A DNA stretch of 64,000 nt from Streptomyces sp. FIT100 (GTDB taxonomy: Bacteria; Actinomycetota; Actinomycetes; Streptomycetales; Streptomycetaceae). Positions 9,140 through 17,356 of the stretch are shown one piece after another. How positions within the stretch are numbered: the stretch's first letter is position 1; every line of letters begins with the position of its first letter. Location: NCBI RefSeq assembly GCF_024584805.1, contig NZ_CP075715.1, positions 558,001 to 622,000 on the forward strand, read 5' to 3'. The notes beneath the pieces are model-generated. The model was not told where the DNA came from. It searched no databases and saw only the letters and a list, made by a program, of their open reading frames with translations. A program made the position numbers and the translations under genes.

Positions 9140-9172
9140 GTTCGCCAGATGAACTAAAGTTCATAAGCGAAC
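9140..9172. promoter_or_regulatory. Nested palindromic operator between pcaI and the IclR gene
   Basis: An outer inverted repeat GTTCGC (9140-9145)/GCGAAC (9167-9172) encloses an inner perfect repeat ATGAACT (9149-9155)/AGTTCAT (9158-9164) with a 2-bp centre. IclR-family dimers bind such palindromes. It lies in the only divergent intergenic region of the pca cluster, so it probably controls both pcaI and the regulator. Related half-sites precede the transporter at 165-189. Confidence 0.8.
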
Positions 9173-9224
9173 CGCCCCCGAGTGTGGGTGCACGGGTCAC
9201 GCATGTCAACGCCCTGGAGGTCCG

Positions 9225-10904
9225 ATGCCGGCCGCACCCGCCGCCGAGCCGCCCGCCGAGGCTCCTGCCCAGGCTGCGGCCCAGGCCCTTGCCGAGGCCC
9301 CCGCCGAGGCCGTGGGTCCGCTGATGCGCGGTATCGCCGTCCTGCGCGCGGTCAGCGACGCCGGTGGCCGGATGAGCCTCAGCGACCTCGTCCGCACCAC
9401 CGGTCTCGCCCGCTCCACCGTCGACCGGGTCGCCGCGACGCTCGCGCGCATGGGCTACGTACGCCTCGACGGCCATGAGGCGACGCTGGCACCGCGCCTC
9501 ATGGAGCTGGGCAACGCCTATCTGGCCGCGGCCGGCCTGCCGGGCCCGCTCGGCCCGCTCGCCGAGCGGCTCGCCGACGAACTCGACGAATCGGTGTCGC
9601 TCGCCGTCCCGGACGCCGACGGCATCCGCTTCGTCCACCAGACCACGCGCCGGCGCGCCATGTCGCTGACCTTCCGCATCGGCGACCTGCTGCCCGCCGA
9701 ACGCACGGCGCCCGGGCCGCTGTTCGCCGCCGCGTGGCCGGACGCCCGGTGGGCGGCATGGCGCCGCGGTCCCGGCTCCGGGACCGCGGACTTCGAGGAG
9801 CGGGCGGCCCGCGCCGCCAGGGACGGCTGGGCACTGGACGACCAGCTGATCGAGCCCGGTCTCGTGGCCCTCGCGGTCCCGGTGCGGGACCCGCGGGGAC
9901 GGACGGTCTGCGCGCTGAGCGTCGTCAGCCACACCAGCCGCCACGGTGCCGACGCGCTGCGCCGCGCGCTCCTTCCCCGCGTACGCGAGACCGTGGCCGC
10001 GATGGAGCGCGAGCTCCACCGGGCGCCGCCCGCCGCCGGGCAGGCCACGGCGGGCGAGGCCGCCGGCGGCACCGCCGTGCGGGGCCTCGCGCACTGGACC
10101 GCCGCGTCGAAGCAGGAGCTCGGGGCCGAGTTCGTGGAGTCGCTCGCCCGCGGGCTGACCGTCATCACCGCCTTCGGCGAGGGCCGCGCGGAGCTGGGGC
10201 TCACCGCGATCGCCGAGGCCACCGGCCTCGCCCGCGCCACCGCCCGCCGCGCCCTCATCACCCTGGAGCACCTCGGCTACGTCACCTCGCAGGACCGGAC
10301 CTTCCGCCTCACCCCGCGCGTGCTCGCCCTCGGCTGCCCGCCGCTCTCCCGGACGACGCTCTCCGACATCGCCGTGCCGCACATGGCCGAGCTGGTCCGC
10401 CACGTCCACGACTCCGCGTCCCTGGCCGTCCTCGAAGGCGAGGACATCCGCTACACCGCTCGCGTCGCCACCGAGCGCATCATGAGCGTCAACATCACCA
10501 TCGGCACCCGCTTCCCCGCGTACGCGGCGTCCATGGGCCGGGTCCTCCTCGCCGGTCTCCCCGCCGACGAGCGAACGGCACACATCGGCCGCACCGGGCT
10601 GCGCGCCCTCACCCCCCGCACGGTCACCGATCCCGCCCGGCTGGCCGCGCTCCTCGACCGCGTCGTCGACGAGGGCTACGCGCTGGTCGACGAGGAACTG
10701 GAGGAGGGCCTGCGCTCCCTGGCCGTCCCGGTCCGCAACCACACGGGCCGCACCGTCGCGGCGCTCAACGTCGCCATGCACTCCGCCCGGCGCACCCTCG
10801 ACGAATGCCTCACGGAGGTGCTCCCCCAGCTCCGTGCCACGGCCGCCGGCATCGAGTCCGATCTCCGCATCGCGGGCCGCTTCACCCGTATCGCCGAGGC
10901 GTGA
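9225..10904 (+). CDS. Tandem double IclR-family regulator of the pca operon
   Basis: This 559-residue protein contains two complete IclR units. The first has a winged HTH at about residues 33-85 (LSDLVRTTGLARSTVDRV) and an effector domain to about 255. The second has an HTH at about 315-365 (LTAIAEATGLARATARRA) and an effector domain to about 555. Ordinary IclR proteins are about 250 residues and dimerise, so this is in effect a covalent dimer. It opens with an Ala/Pro/Glu-rich stretch. GGAGG lies 4 bases before the ATG. Its divergent position makes it the probable PcaR-type activator or repressor responding to a pathway intermediate. The effector is not deducible. Confidence 0.88.
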   Translation: MPAAPAAEPPAEAPAQAAAQALAEAPAEAVGPLMRGIAVLRAVSDAGGRMSLSDLVRTTGLARSTVDRVAATLARMGYVRLDGHEATLAPRLMELGNAYLAAAGLPGPLGPLAERLADELDESVSLAVPDADGIRFVHQTTRRRAMSLTFRIGDLLPAERTAPGPLFAAAWPDARWAAWRRGPGSGTADFEERAARAARDGWALDDQLIEPGLVALAVPVRDPRGRTVCALSVVSHTSRHGADALRRALLPRVRETVAAMERELHRAPPAAGQATAGEAAGGTAVRGLAHWTAASKQELGAEFVESLARGLTVITAFGEGRAELGLTAIAEATGLARATARRALITLEHLGYVTSQDRTFRLTPRVLALGCPPLSRTTLSDIAVPHMAELVRHVHDSASLAVLEGEDIRYTARVATERIMSVNITIGTRFPAYAASMGRVLLAGLPADERTAHIGRTGLRALTPRTVTDPARLAALLDRVVDEGYALVDEELEEGLRSLAVPVRNHTGRTVAALNVAMHSARRTLDECLTEVLPQLRATAAGIESDLRIAGRFTRIAEA

Positions 10905-10928
10905 CGCCTGCCGGCTCCGTGCGGAAGG

Positions 10929-11216
10929 TCACTTCTCGTCGTCGCACTCCTCGCCATGGCACTTCTCGCCGTCGCACTTCTCGCCGTCGCGGGCGCGCGC
11001 TCCGGCACGGGTCCGGCCGGGCGACTGGGCCCGCTGCGGGTGGCGGCGGACGTACTCGTCCTCCAGGGCCGCCATCCGGGCCGTGTGGGTACTGAGCGCG
11101 TCCTCCGACCCGTAGAGCAGGGTCTCGTGGCGGGTGCGGTGGATGACCTCCAGTTCCTTGAGGAGCAGTCCGTCCGTCAGCTGCTCCGGCGCCACCCCGC
11201 GTTCCTTCTCGGCCAT
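10929..11216 (-). CDS. Small hypothetical protein with Cys/acidic repeat tail
   Basis: This 95-residue acidic and basic protein resembles small actinobacterial proteins of the DUF6158 type (LLLKELEVIHRTRHETLL core, then RTRAGARARD). The family name is from memory and not certain. The last 20 or so residues are three short degenerate repeats of the form (D)GEKC, giving three Cys residues, which the family usually lacks. There is no signal peptide or membrane helix. It converges with the IclR gene and is divergent from the Lrp gene. Function unknown. Confidence 0.65.
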   Translation of the reverse strand: MAEKERGVAPEQLTDGLLLKELEVIHRTRHETLLYGSEDALSTHTARMAALEDEYVRRHPQRAQSPGRTRAGARARDGEKCDGEKCHGEECDDEK

Positions 11217-11428
11217 GGCTCACACCTCCGGGTCGGGACATCCAGCCTCGCAGCCTGCGGCTCCCCCCGCGCTCCCCGCCACGCGAATGGCGCATACCCG
11301 TATCGGGACGGAACGACACCGCACGGACGGCCACCGCCGCCGGGACAGTGGCACGGCCGGGGCGCCGGACCTGGGCCATTGGTACGGTCATGAGGCGCTC
11401 GGCCGGCCGGGAGGAGAGCTGAGGACCC

Positions 11429-11902
11429 ATGGCGGTGGACGAACTCGACACCCGCATCCTGCGGCTGCTGATCGAGCAGCCCCGGACCAGCGTGCGGGAG
11501 TACGCGCGCATCCTCGGTATCGCGCGCGGCACGCTCCAGGCCAGGATCGACCGGCTGGAGCGGGACGGGGTGATCACGGGCAGCGGTCCGTACCTGTCCC
11601 CCGCCGCGCTCGGCCATCCGGTGCTCGCGTTCGTGCACATCGAGGTCACCCAGGGGCATCTGGACGAGGTCGGCGACGCACTCGCCGAGGTGCCGGAGAT
11701 CGTCGAGGCGTTCTCGATCACCGGTGGCGGGGATCTGCTGACCCGGGTGGTGGCCCGGGACAACGGTCATCTGGAGGATGTGATCCAGCGGCTGATCAAT
11801 CTGCCCGGCGTGGTCCGTACGCGTACGGAGATGGCGCTGCGCGAGCGGGTGGCGCACCGGCTGCTGCCGCTGGTCGAGTCGGTGGGGCGGGACACTCGCT
11901 GA
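11429..11902 (+). CDS. Lrp/AsnC-family transcriptional regulator
   Basis: This 157-residue protein has an N-terminal AsnC-type HTH (residues about 3-50, with VREYARILGIARGTLQARI as the recognition unit) and a C-terminal RAM ligand-binding domain (about 65-145) including the SITGGGDLL turn. Family members act as octameric feast/famine regulators sensing amino acids or related acids. GGAG precedes the ATG. No target or ligand is evident from context. Confidence 0.9.
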   Translation: MAVDELDTRILRLLIEQPRTSVREYARILGIARGTLQARIDRLERDGVITGSGPYLSPAALGHPVLAFVHIEVTQGHLDEVGDALAEVPEIVEAFSITGGGDLLTRVVARDNGHLEDVIQRLINLPGVVRTRTEMALRERVAHRLLPLVESVGRDTR

Positions 11903-12007
11903 CCCGGCCGTCCGCGCCGGCCGGGCGTCGGCCGACCCGTGCCGGGGAACGCATGACCGGGTGACCGGGTGACCGGGTGCAGCGGACCGATTGGCATCCT
12001 GGAGTGC

Positions 12008-12685
12008 ATGAGCACAGCGCAGAGCACTTCGGTCATCTTCGATCTCGACGGGACGCTCGTGGACAGCGAGCCGAACTACTACGAGGCGGGCCGCCGGGTC
12101 CTCGCGAGCCACGGCATCACCGATTTCACCTGGGAGGACCACAGTCGCTTCGTCGGCATCGGCACCCGCGAGACGCTGGAGGCGCTGCGCGAGCGGTACG
12201 GGATCGGCGCGCCGGTGGACGAGCTGCTGGCGGGAAAGAACCGGCACTACCTGGAACTGGCGAGGGCCAGGACCGACGTCTTTCCGGAGATGTGGAAGTT
12301 CGTGCGACGGCTGCACGCGGACGGCGTGCCGATGGCCGTGGCCTCCGGCTCCTCGCTCTCCGCCATCGAGGCCGTGCTGGCGGGCACCGGCCTCGACGCC
12401 TACCTCACCACCCTGGTCTCCGCGGAGGAGGTCGCCCACGGAAAGCCCCGTCCGGACGTCTTCCTGGAGGCGGCGCGCAGGCTCGGCGCCGCTCCGGCCG
12501 ACTGCGTCGTGCTGGAGGACTCCCCGCCGGGTGCGGCGGCGGCGCACGCCGCGGGCATGCGCTGCATCGGCATCCCGTACGTGCCCGAGACGGCGAAGGA
12601 CGAGGCGTTCGAAGCGGCCGGGCTGCTCTTCCGGGGCGGGCAGGCCGAGTTCACCGCGCGGGCCGCTTACGACTGGCTCGGCTGA
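12008..12685 (+). CDS. HAD-superfamily phosphatase (beta-phosphoglucomutase-like)
   Basis: This 225-residue HAD subfamily IA hydrolase has motif I IFDLDGTLVDS (nucleophile Asp12, acid Asp14), motif II around VASGSS, the Lys of motif III in GKPRPDVF and the Mg-binding acidic motif IV LEDSPPG. A helical cap follows motif I (about residues 20-85), as in phosphoglycolate phosphatase and beta-phosphoglucomutase relatives. The ATG at 12008 has GGAG just upstream and is preferred over 11969. Substrate unknown. Confidence 0.9.
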   Translation: MSTAQSTSVIFDLDGTLVDSEPNYYEAGRRVLASHGITDFTWEDHSRFVGIGTRETLEALRERYGIGAPVDELLAGKNRHYLELARARTDVFPEMWKFVRRLHADGVPMAVASGSSLSAIEAVLAGTGLDAYLTTLVSAEEVAHGKPRPDVFLEAARRLGAAPADCVVLEDSPPGAAAAHAAGMRCIGIPYVPETAKDEAFEAAGLLFRGGQAEFTARAAYDWLG

Positions 12686-12709
12686 CGGTACGTCATCGCG
12701 CCCGTGCCA

Positions 12710-12731
12710 CCGCCCGGTGCTTGCCGGGCGG
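12710..12731 (+). terminator. Hairpin terminator after the HAD gene
   Basis: CCGCCCGG (12710-12717) and CCGGGCGG (12724-12731) form a perfect 8-bp stem with a 6-nt loop, 25 bp after the stop codon. There is no T-tract, which is usual in this GC range. Confidence 0.6.
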
Positions 12732-12821
12732 ACGTGCGCTTGGCGAACGCGCGCCTGTCGACGGCCGAGCCGGGACGGGACGGCGCGGCCGGGGGCGGGC
12801 GGGGGCGGGCCGGGCCTCAGC

Positions 12822-12905
12822 CGAGGAAGGAGAGCCGCACCTGGCGCTGCGGGTTGTCCCTGTTGGTGTCCGCCAACCTCCGCAAAGACAACCCTCAGCA
12901 TAGAC
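12822..12905. repeat. Dispersed repeat, copy A
   Basis: This segment matches 17264-17356 (copy B) at clearly more than chance level; both contain cctcc-caaagacaaccc-cagca. Read on the minus strand, copy B encodes a 30-residue peptide starting MAVLRVVFVEVGDTI, and copy A reads as the same peptide with a one-base shift. It also contains the inverted repeat GGGTTGTC/GACAACCC. It may be the end of a mobile element or of a mobile gene. The surrounding stretch from 12732 to 12970 holds no supportable gene. Confidence 0.5.
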
Positions 12906-12970
12906 GCGCACTTGCCTGGCGAGAGAGCCACTGACCAACCGGGCGGGCGGGAGGCGGCCCGCGAGACATC

Positions 12971-12998
12971 GCGGGCTAAAATCCCGCCACCCGGACAG
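12971..12998 (+). other. tRNA-Pro 3'-end remnant (probable attachment-site scar)
   Basis: GCGGG (12971-12975), a 7-nt loop CTAAAAT and CCCGC (12983-12987) form a T-arm, followed by CACCCGGACAG. The canonical streptomycete tRNA-Pro 3' end reads GGGTTCAAATCCCGCCACCCCGACAG, so this copy is near-identical but has lost the invariant TTC of the T-loop. Nothing upstream folds as the rest of a tRNA. Such detached 3' ends are left by integrases that use tRNA genes. Gene content changes here from metabolic chromosome to defence and mobile genes. Confidence 0.72.
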
Positions 12999-13010
12999 AG
13001 AAGTACCAGG

Positions 13011-13045
13011 TCAGGGCCTGATCCAGTGAGTGGATCAGGCCCTGA
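13011..13045 (+). terminator. Strong intrinsic terminator next to the tRNA-Pro remnant
   Basis: TCAGGGCCTGATCCA (13011-13025) and TGGATCAGGCCCTGA (13031-13045) are perfect 15-bp complementary arms around a 5-nt loop. Outer CCAGG/CCTGG sequences could extend the structure. It sits 12 bp after the tRNA-Pro remnant, where a tRNA terminator is expected, and so may be the native terminator of the original tRNA-Pro locus. Two smaller hairpins follow (13074-13092 and 13091-13106). From 13107 to 13401 I see no gene. Confidence 0.85.
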
Positions 13046-13401
13046 GTGGTTCCTGGAGAGCGTTTGGGAGAAAACTGAGAGAAGATCTCAGTTGGGCTCT
13101 CCCAACGGGCAGCAGCCGCACCCGCCTCCTGGCTCGTCTCGGCGATCCGACTGAACGCCAAACAGCCCCTGGACAGCGCCCGCAACGTCTCAGCTCCAGT
13201 CCGACATGGGCGCGTATTGCACGCATACGCGCGCCTCCATGCGCCCTCGCGTGCACCCTCCTTGCGCCCCGCGCTCCCCTCCTACGGTCATGGAACAGCG
13301 AGGGCCGGAGTGAAGTCCGACCCCGACGGGAGCAAGGTGCGGCAGATAGCCGCATCGACCTGACGTCGGCCGGATCTGCCCGCCTTGGGGGATGGGGCGG
13401 T

Positions 13402-16400
13402 ATGAGTGCCCGACGCAGGGTCCATTACAGCTTCGAGCAGGCAGTCCAAGCCTCTGTGTCCGCGTTTGGAGCGGAGGTCACGCCGAAACTGAGAGGCAGC
13501 GGGTGGCAGGAGGACCAGCTCCGGGGGCCGCTGGAGAACATGATCCGGTCCGTGTGCCGTGGCCTGGGTCTGGACGTCACCCTCATCGGTGAGGTTCCGC
13601 TCGTCGACATGAGGGCCCGCCCTGACTATGCGGTTGAGGTCGGTGGCGCTCTCGTCGGTTACATCGAGCTCAAGAAGCCGGGCACCCAGGCCGACCCGTC
13701 CGTCTACACAGGCCGCAATGCCGAACAGTGGGCGAAGCTGCGGCTGCTCAACAACGTACTGCTCTGTGACGGGGACGAGTTCTCTGTCCACCAGCAGGGC
13801 CAGCAGGTTGGCGAAGTGGCCTCAATGCGCGGCTCGGTCCTCACCTCCGGCGCCCGTCTTGCTCCCGCCGACGGGGCGCTTGCGCGGGTGCTGTACGACT
13901 TTCTGACCTGGGAACCGCAGACACCCCGCACCACGAGCCAGCTCATCCGAGCAGTCGCCGGACTCTGCCAACTCCTGTCGGAAGAGGTCGGAGAGGCGAT
14001 CGCGCAGGAGAAGAGCCGACGCCGTCTGCCAGCCTTTACAAGACTTGCCAAGGACTGGCGGCACTTGCTGTTCCCAGAGGCGACCGATGCCGAGTTCGTC
14101 GAACAGTACGGCCAAGCCGTCGTGTTCGCCCTTCTGCTCGCTCGGGTGGAGGAGATCACCTTCGAGGGCGAGACCATGCACAGTATCGCCACGAAGCTGG
14201 GCAAGAAGCACTCGCTGATGGGCCAGGCTCTGGACGCCCTCGCCGGAGACTCGGTCGCTGGACTGTCCACCACGCTCAACACACTGCTCCGTGTCATCGG
14301 CGCGGTCAGATGGGACGTGCTGGACGACGGAACGGGCGACGCCTATTTCCTGCTCTACGAGCACTTCCTTCACATCTACGACCCTGAGCTGCGGATACGC
14401 ACCGGCTCGTACTACACACCACGTGGTGTCGTCTCGGCCATGGCCAGGCTGGTCGAGGACGTGCTGAGACGGGAGGGATTCCGTATTCCGTCCGGCTTCG
14501 CATCTCCCGATGTGGTCCTTGTCGATCCGGCCATGGGCACCGGCACTTTCCTGCTGTCGGCACTGGAGCTCGCTGCCGAGACCATCGCCGAAGAAGAGGG
14601 CCCAGGCGCGGTGGGCCCGCGCCTGCGAGAGATGGTGGGGCGTCGACTGGTCGGCTTCGAGATGCAGGTCGGTCCGTTCGCAGTCGCAGAACTGCGTATG
14701 CACGCCATGCTCAAGCAGTACGGGTCTGCGGCCCCCTCCCAGGGCCTCAGGCTGCTGGTGGCTGATGCCCTGGACAGCCCGACAGCCGAGTTCAACTGGA
14801 TCCCCCACACCTACCGGGCGCTCGCCGAATCCCGCCGCCAGGCCAACCAGGTCAAACGGGACGAGCGTGTCATGGTCGTCATGGGCAACCCGCCTCACGA
14901 CGCTGTGAGTCGTGGCGCTGGCAAGTGGGTGGAACGAGGGGAGCCTGAGGCGGACACCCCCGCCCCGCTGGGGGCCTTCCGGCAACCCGGTAACGGCAGG
15001 TACGAGTCGAAGATCGCCAACCTCTACGTCTATTTCTGGCGCTGGGCCACCTGGAAGGTCTTCGACGCACACGACGACGCGCCATTCGGTGTCGTCGCGC
15101 TGATCACACCGAAGGCATGGCTCAAGGGACGGGCGTTCGCCGGAATGCGCCGCTACCTGCGGGAAACCTCCGACGAGGGCTGGATCATCGACCTGTCGCC
15201 GGAGGGCCACCGCGCGGATGTCGCGACCCGCATCTTCCCTGAGGTCGCCCAGGAGCTGTGCATCGCAATCTTCGTACGATGGCGGGACAGCCCCAGGCCG
15301 CGGACAAACCGGCAGACCGCAAAGGTAAGACACCTCAAGGTCGGCGGACGCCGCGACGAGAAGATCGAACGCCTGACGACCCTCAGGCTCGACGACCCCG
15401 AATGGCGCGTGTGCGCCACGGGCGAGACGGATGCCTTCCTGCCACCCGGCAGCGACCTGTGGGAGTCCTGCCCGCAGTTGAGAGACCTGATGCCGTGGTC
15501 GTCCCGTGGCGTCACCCCGGGGCGCATGTGGGTCTATGCACCGGACAAGGACACGCTCCACAAACGGTGGCGGCGTTTTGTCGCCGTGGACACCGAGCGG
15601 CGTGCCGAGATGCTCGGAGACTCGGGAGAGCGAACACCTGATGACAATGTCCCGCCCCTGCCGGGGGTCGAATCTCATGGACGGACAACACTCGCCACCG
15701 AGCACAGGACCAACGCTCAAACAGTGCGCATCGGATTCCGGTCGTTCGACCGGCAATATGTCCTGCCGGACAGCCGATTGATGGAACGCGGCAGAGCGGA
15801 CCTCTGGCGAGTCCGCAGCGACCGCCAGATCTACACCATCGAACAGAACGCCCACCCGGTGGTCAACGGGCCAGCACTGGTCTTCAGCGCCCTCATTCCC
15901 GACATGCACTACTTCAACAACCGCAGCGGTTGCGCCCGTCCTCTTTACCGCAACGCCGCCGGTACGCTGCCCAACGTCACGACCGGTCTGCTCCCCCTGC
16001 TCTCCGGGCGGCTCGGCGTACCAGTCGTCGCAGAAGACCTGCTGGCGTACATCGCCGCGATCGCGTCCCACCCGGAGTACACAGATCGATTCGAGGAAGA
16101 CCTCGAAGTCCCGGGCGTCCGGATACCAATCACCTCTGACCATTACCTGTGGGAGCGGGCGGTTGCCATCGGCCAGCGAGTCCTGTGGCTGCACACCTAC
16201 GGCGAGCGGTACGCCGATGAGACGGCCGGGAGGCCGTACGGCAGGGTGTTGCTGCCACGCGACCGTCCCCGATGCGTCGCGGAGATTCCGGATGATGCGG
16301 AAGCCATGCCGGAGAAGCTGACGTACGACCCCGTGACACAGGACCTGTGGGTTGGCAGTGGACGGATCAGTCCAGTGCCTCGCGCGGTCCGGGAGTACGA

Positions 16401-16722
16401 AGTGTCCGGGATGAACGTTCTCGACAAGTGGTTTGGCTACCGCCGAAGGAATCCCGCCGGCAAGCGGCGCCTCGAACTGGACCATGAGTTCGCTCGGCGC
16501 TGGCTTCCGTCATGGACCACGGAACTGCTTGAGCTGTTGAATGTCCTCGGCCTGCTCGTGCAGGAAGAGCAGGCACAGGCCGACCTCTTCAATGAGGTGT
16601 GCGCGGGCCCACTGATCACGGTGACGGACCTGACCACAGCGGGCATCCTTCCCGTGCCCACAGAGGCGACCAAGGCGTTGAAGGCGACATCGGACGCGGG
16701 CGACGCCCTATTCGACCTGTGA
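13402..16722 (+). CDS. Single-chain type IIG/ISP-like restriction-modification enzyme
   Basis: This 1106-residue protein combines several modules. The N-terminal nuclease-like region has PDYAVEV (about residue 72) followed by YIELKKP (about 88), the D...ExK pattern of PD-(D/E)XK nucleases. The gamma-class N6-adenine methylase core has the SAM motif VDPAMGTGTF (about 373-383) and catalytic motif VVMGNPPHD (about 493). A roughly 500-residue C-terminal region resembles the specificity half of type ISP enzymes. No helicase motifs are present, so it should cleave or modify near its site without translocation. The ATG at 13402 follows a G-rich ribosome site; the longer open frame from 13030 crosses the terminator and is not credible. 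Confidence 0.85.
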   Translation: MSARRRVHYSFEQAVQASVSAFGAEVTPKLRGSGWQEDQLRGPLENMIRSVCRGLGLDVTLIGEVPLVDMRARPDYAVEVGGALVGYIELKKPGTQADPSVYTGRNAEQWAKLRLLNNVLLCDGDEFSVHQQGQQVGEVASMRGSVLTSGARLAPADGALARVLYDFLTWEPQTPRTTSQLIRAVAGLCQLLSEEVGEAIAQEKSRRRLPAFTRLAKDWRHLLFPEATDAEFVEQYGQAVVFALLLARVEEITFEGETMHSIATKLGKKHSLMGQALDALAGDSVAGLSTTLNTLLRVIGAVRWDVLDDGTGDAYFLLYEHFLHIYDPELRIRTGSYYTPRGVVSAMARLVEDVLRREGFRIPSGFASPDVVLVDPAMGTGTFLLSALELAAETIAEEEGPGAVGPRLREMVGRRLVGFEMQVGPFAVAELRMHAMLKQYGSAAPSQGLRLLVADALDSPTAEFNWIPHTYRALAESRRQANQVKRDERVMVVMGNPPHDAVSRGAGKWVERGEPEADTPAPLGAFRQPGNGRYESKIANLYVYFWRWATWKVFDAHDDAPFGVVALITPKAWLKGRAFAGMRRYLRETSDEGWIIDLSPEGHRADVATRIFPEVAQELCIAIFVRWRDSPRPRTNRQTAKVRHLKVGGRRDEKIERLTTLRLDDPEWRVCATGETDAFLPPGSDLWESCPQLRDLMPWSSRGVTPGRMWVYAPDKDTLHKRWRRFVAVDTERRAEMLGDSGERTPDDNVPPLPGVESHGRTTLATEHRTNAQTVRIGFRSFDRQYVLPDSRLMERGRADLWRVRSDRQIYTIEQNAHPVVNGPALVFSALIPDMHYFNNRSGCARPLYRNAAGTLPNVTTGLLPLLSGRLGVPVVAEDLLAYIAAIASHPEYTDRFEEDLEVPGVRIPITSDHYLWERAVAIGQRVLWLHTYGERYADETAGRPYGRVLLPRDRPRCVAEIPDDAEAMPEKLTYDPVTQDLWVGSGRISPVPRAVREYEVSGMNVLDKWFGYRRRNPAGKRRLELDHEFARRWLPSWTTELLELLNVLGLLVQEEQAQADLFNEVCAGPLITVTDLTTAGILPVPTEATKALKATSDAGDALFDL

Positions 16723-16849
16723 GCGAAGCAGCGGCTCGTCTCCACTGCCATGCCCGTGGCTCCGGCAGAACCTGGCTGCGTGAGGGGCATCAGGCAGCGG
16801 GACAACTCACTGCGCTGCTCCCTTCGGCTCATCAGCCGCGGACGGGGGA

Positions 16850-17057
16850 CGTACCTGCCCTCGTTGAACGGCGTGAACCACGCCTTGAACGCCATCGGTG
16901 CGACGCCGAGAGCCGCTCCGACGGCGGTCTCGTCGATGCCGTCCATGGAGTCGTCGTAGAGCCACTCGTGGTCCATGTCCTCGTAGACGTTGTCGGCGAA
17001 CGAGTCGAGCGCGGCCGAGACGCCGTGGTCGAGCAGCCCGAAGGTCTCCATGGTCAC
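16850..17057 (-). pseudogene. Fragment of an unknown helical protein
   Basis: The minus frame gives a protein-like acidic segment (METFGLLDHGVSAALDSF, later YEDMDHEWLYDDSMDG, then APMAFKAWFTPFNEGR). The frame is open 13 codons further upstream of the GTG/ATG pair near 17057, but no start is found before an in-frame stop. After about 16850 the translation loses protein character, so both ends look cut. It resembles no family I can name. It lies between the restriction-modification gene and IS debris. Confidence 0.35.
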
Positions 17058-17173
17058 GTTCGTCTCATTCAGCAGCAGCTTCAGCGCAAGTTCCTCGGCG
17101 ACGCAGCCATGGGTTCACGCGTCACCACCCGACCGCGCAGAGTCCTGGCCCGCCACTCGCGTAGGAGAACACG

Positions 17174-17281
17174 ATGACGACCACCTCAAGCTGGGCACTT
17201 CTCAACGTTCCACGGGGCGTTTGGCGGCCGGAGCTCACCGATACAGTCCCACCGCAGCGAATCACTGACCGAAGAAACTGA
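17174..17281 (+). CDS. Possible 35-residue ORF or truncated gene start
   Basis: An ATG with AGGAG about 8 bases upstream opens a short frame starting MTTTSSWALLNVPRGVWRPE and ending at 17281, directly before dispersed repeat B. It may be the 5' end of a gene interrupted by that element rather than a functional small protein. Weakly supported. Confidence 0.25.
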   Translation: MTTTSSWALLNVPRGVWRPELTDTVPPQRITDRRN

Positions 17282-17356
17282 ACGGAACCTGACGGTTGGT
17301 GTTGCTCCTAATAGTGTCGCCGACCTCCACAAAGACAACCCGCAGCACAGCCATCG
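17264..17356. repeat. Dispersed repeat, copy B
   Basis: This is the counterpart of 12822-12905. On the minus strand it holds an intact 30-residue frame (ATG at 17354, stop at 17262) ending NRQVPFSFFGQ. In copy A the matching peptide is frameshifted and ends RQVRLSFLG. The pair are in the same orientation and bracket the tRNA-Pro scar and the restriction-modification gene. The stretch 17357-17630 between this and the transposase remnant holds only decayed coding-like sequence (for example YKAIEVLAPLAPTLPEAI on the plus strand near 17460-17520). Confidence 0.45.

Noticed and set aside
9000..10781. 593-residue minus-strand open frame opposite the double IclR gene
   Set aside because: Would run through the operator and pcaI start; no domains; shadow of the regulator.
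12693..13185. Short minus-strand open frames across the tRNA-Pro remnant
   Set aside because: Their apparent peptides (ending WYFSVRVAGF) are the reverse translation of a tRNA 3' end and terminator, a well-known annotation artefact.
13030..13401. N-terminal extension of the IIG-like enzyme to 13030
   Set aside because: It would start inside the terminator hairpin and is Arg/Pro/Ser-rich without protein character; the ATG at 13402 fits the family start.
13822..16485. 887-residue minus-strand open frame opposite the IIG-like enzyme
   Set aside because: Shadow frame; the plus strand has the VDPAMGTGTF and NPPH methylase motifs and continuous protein character.
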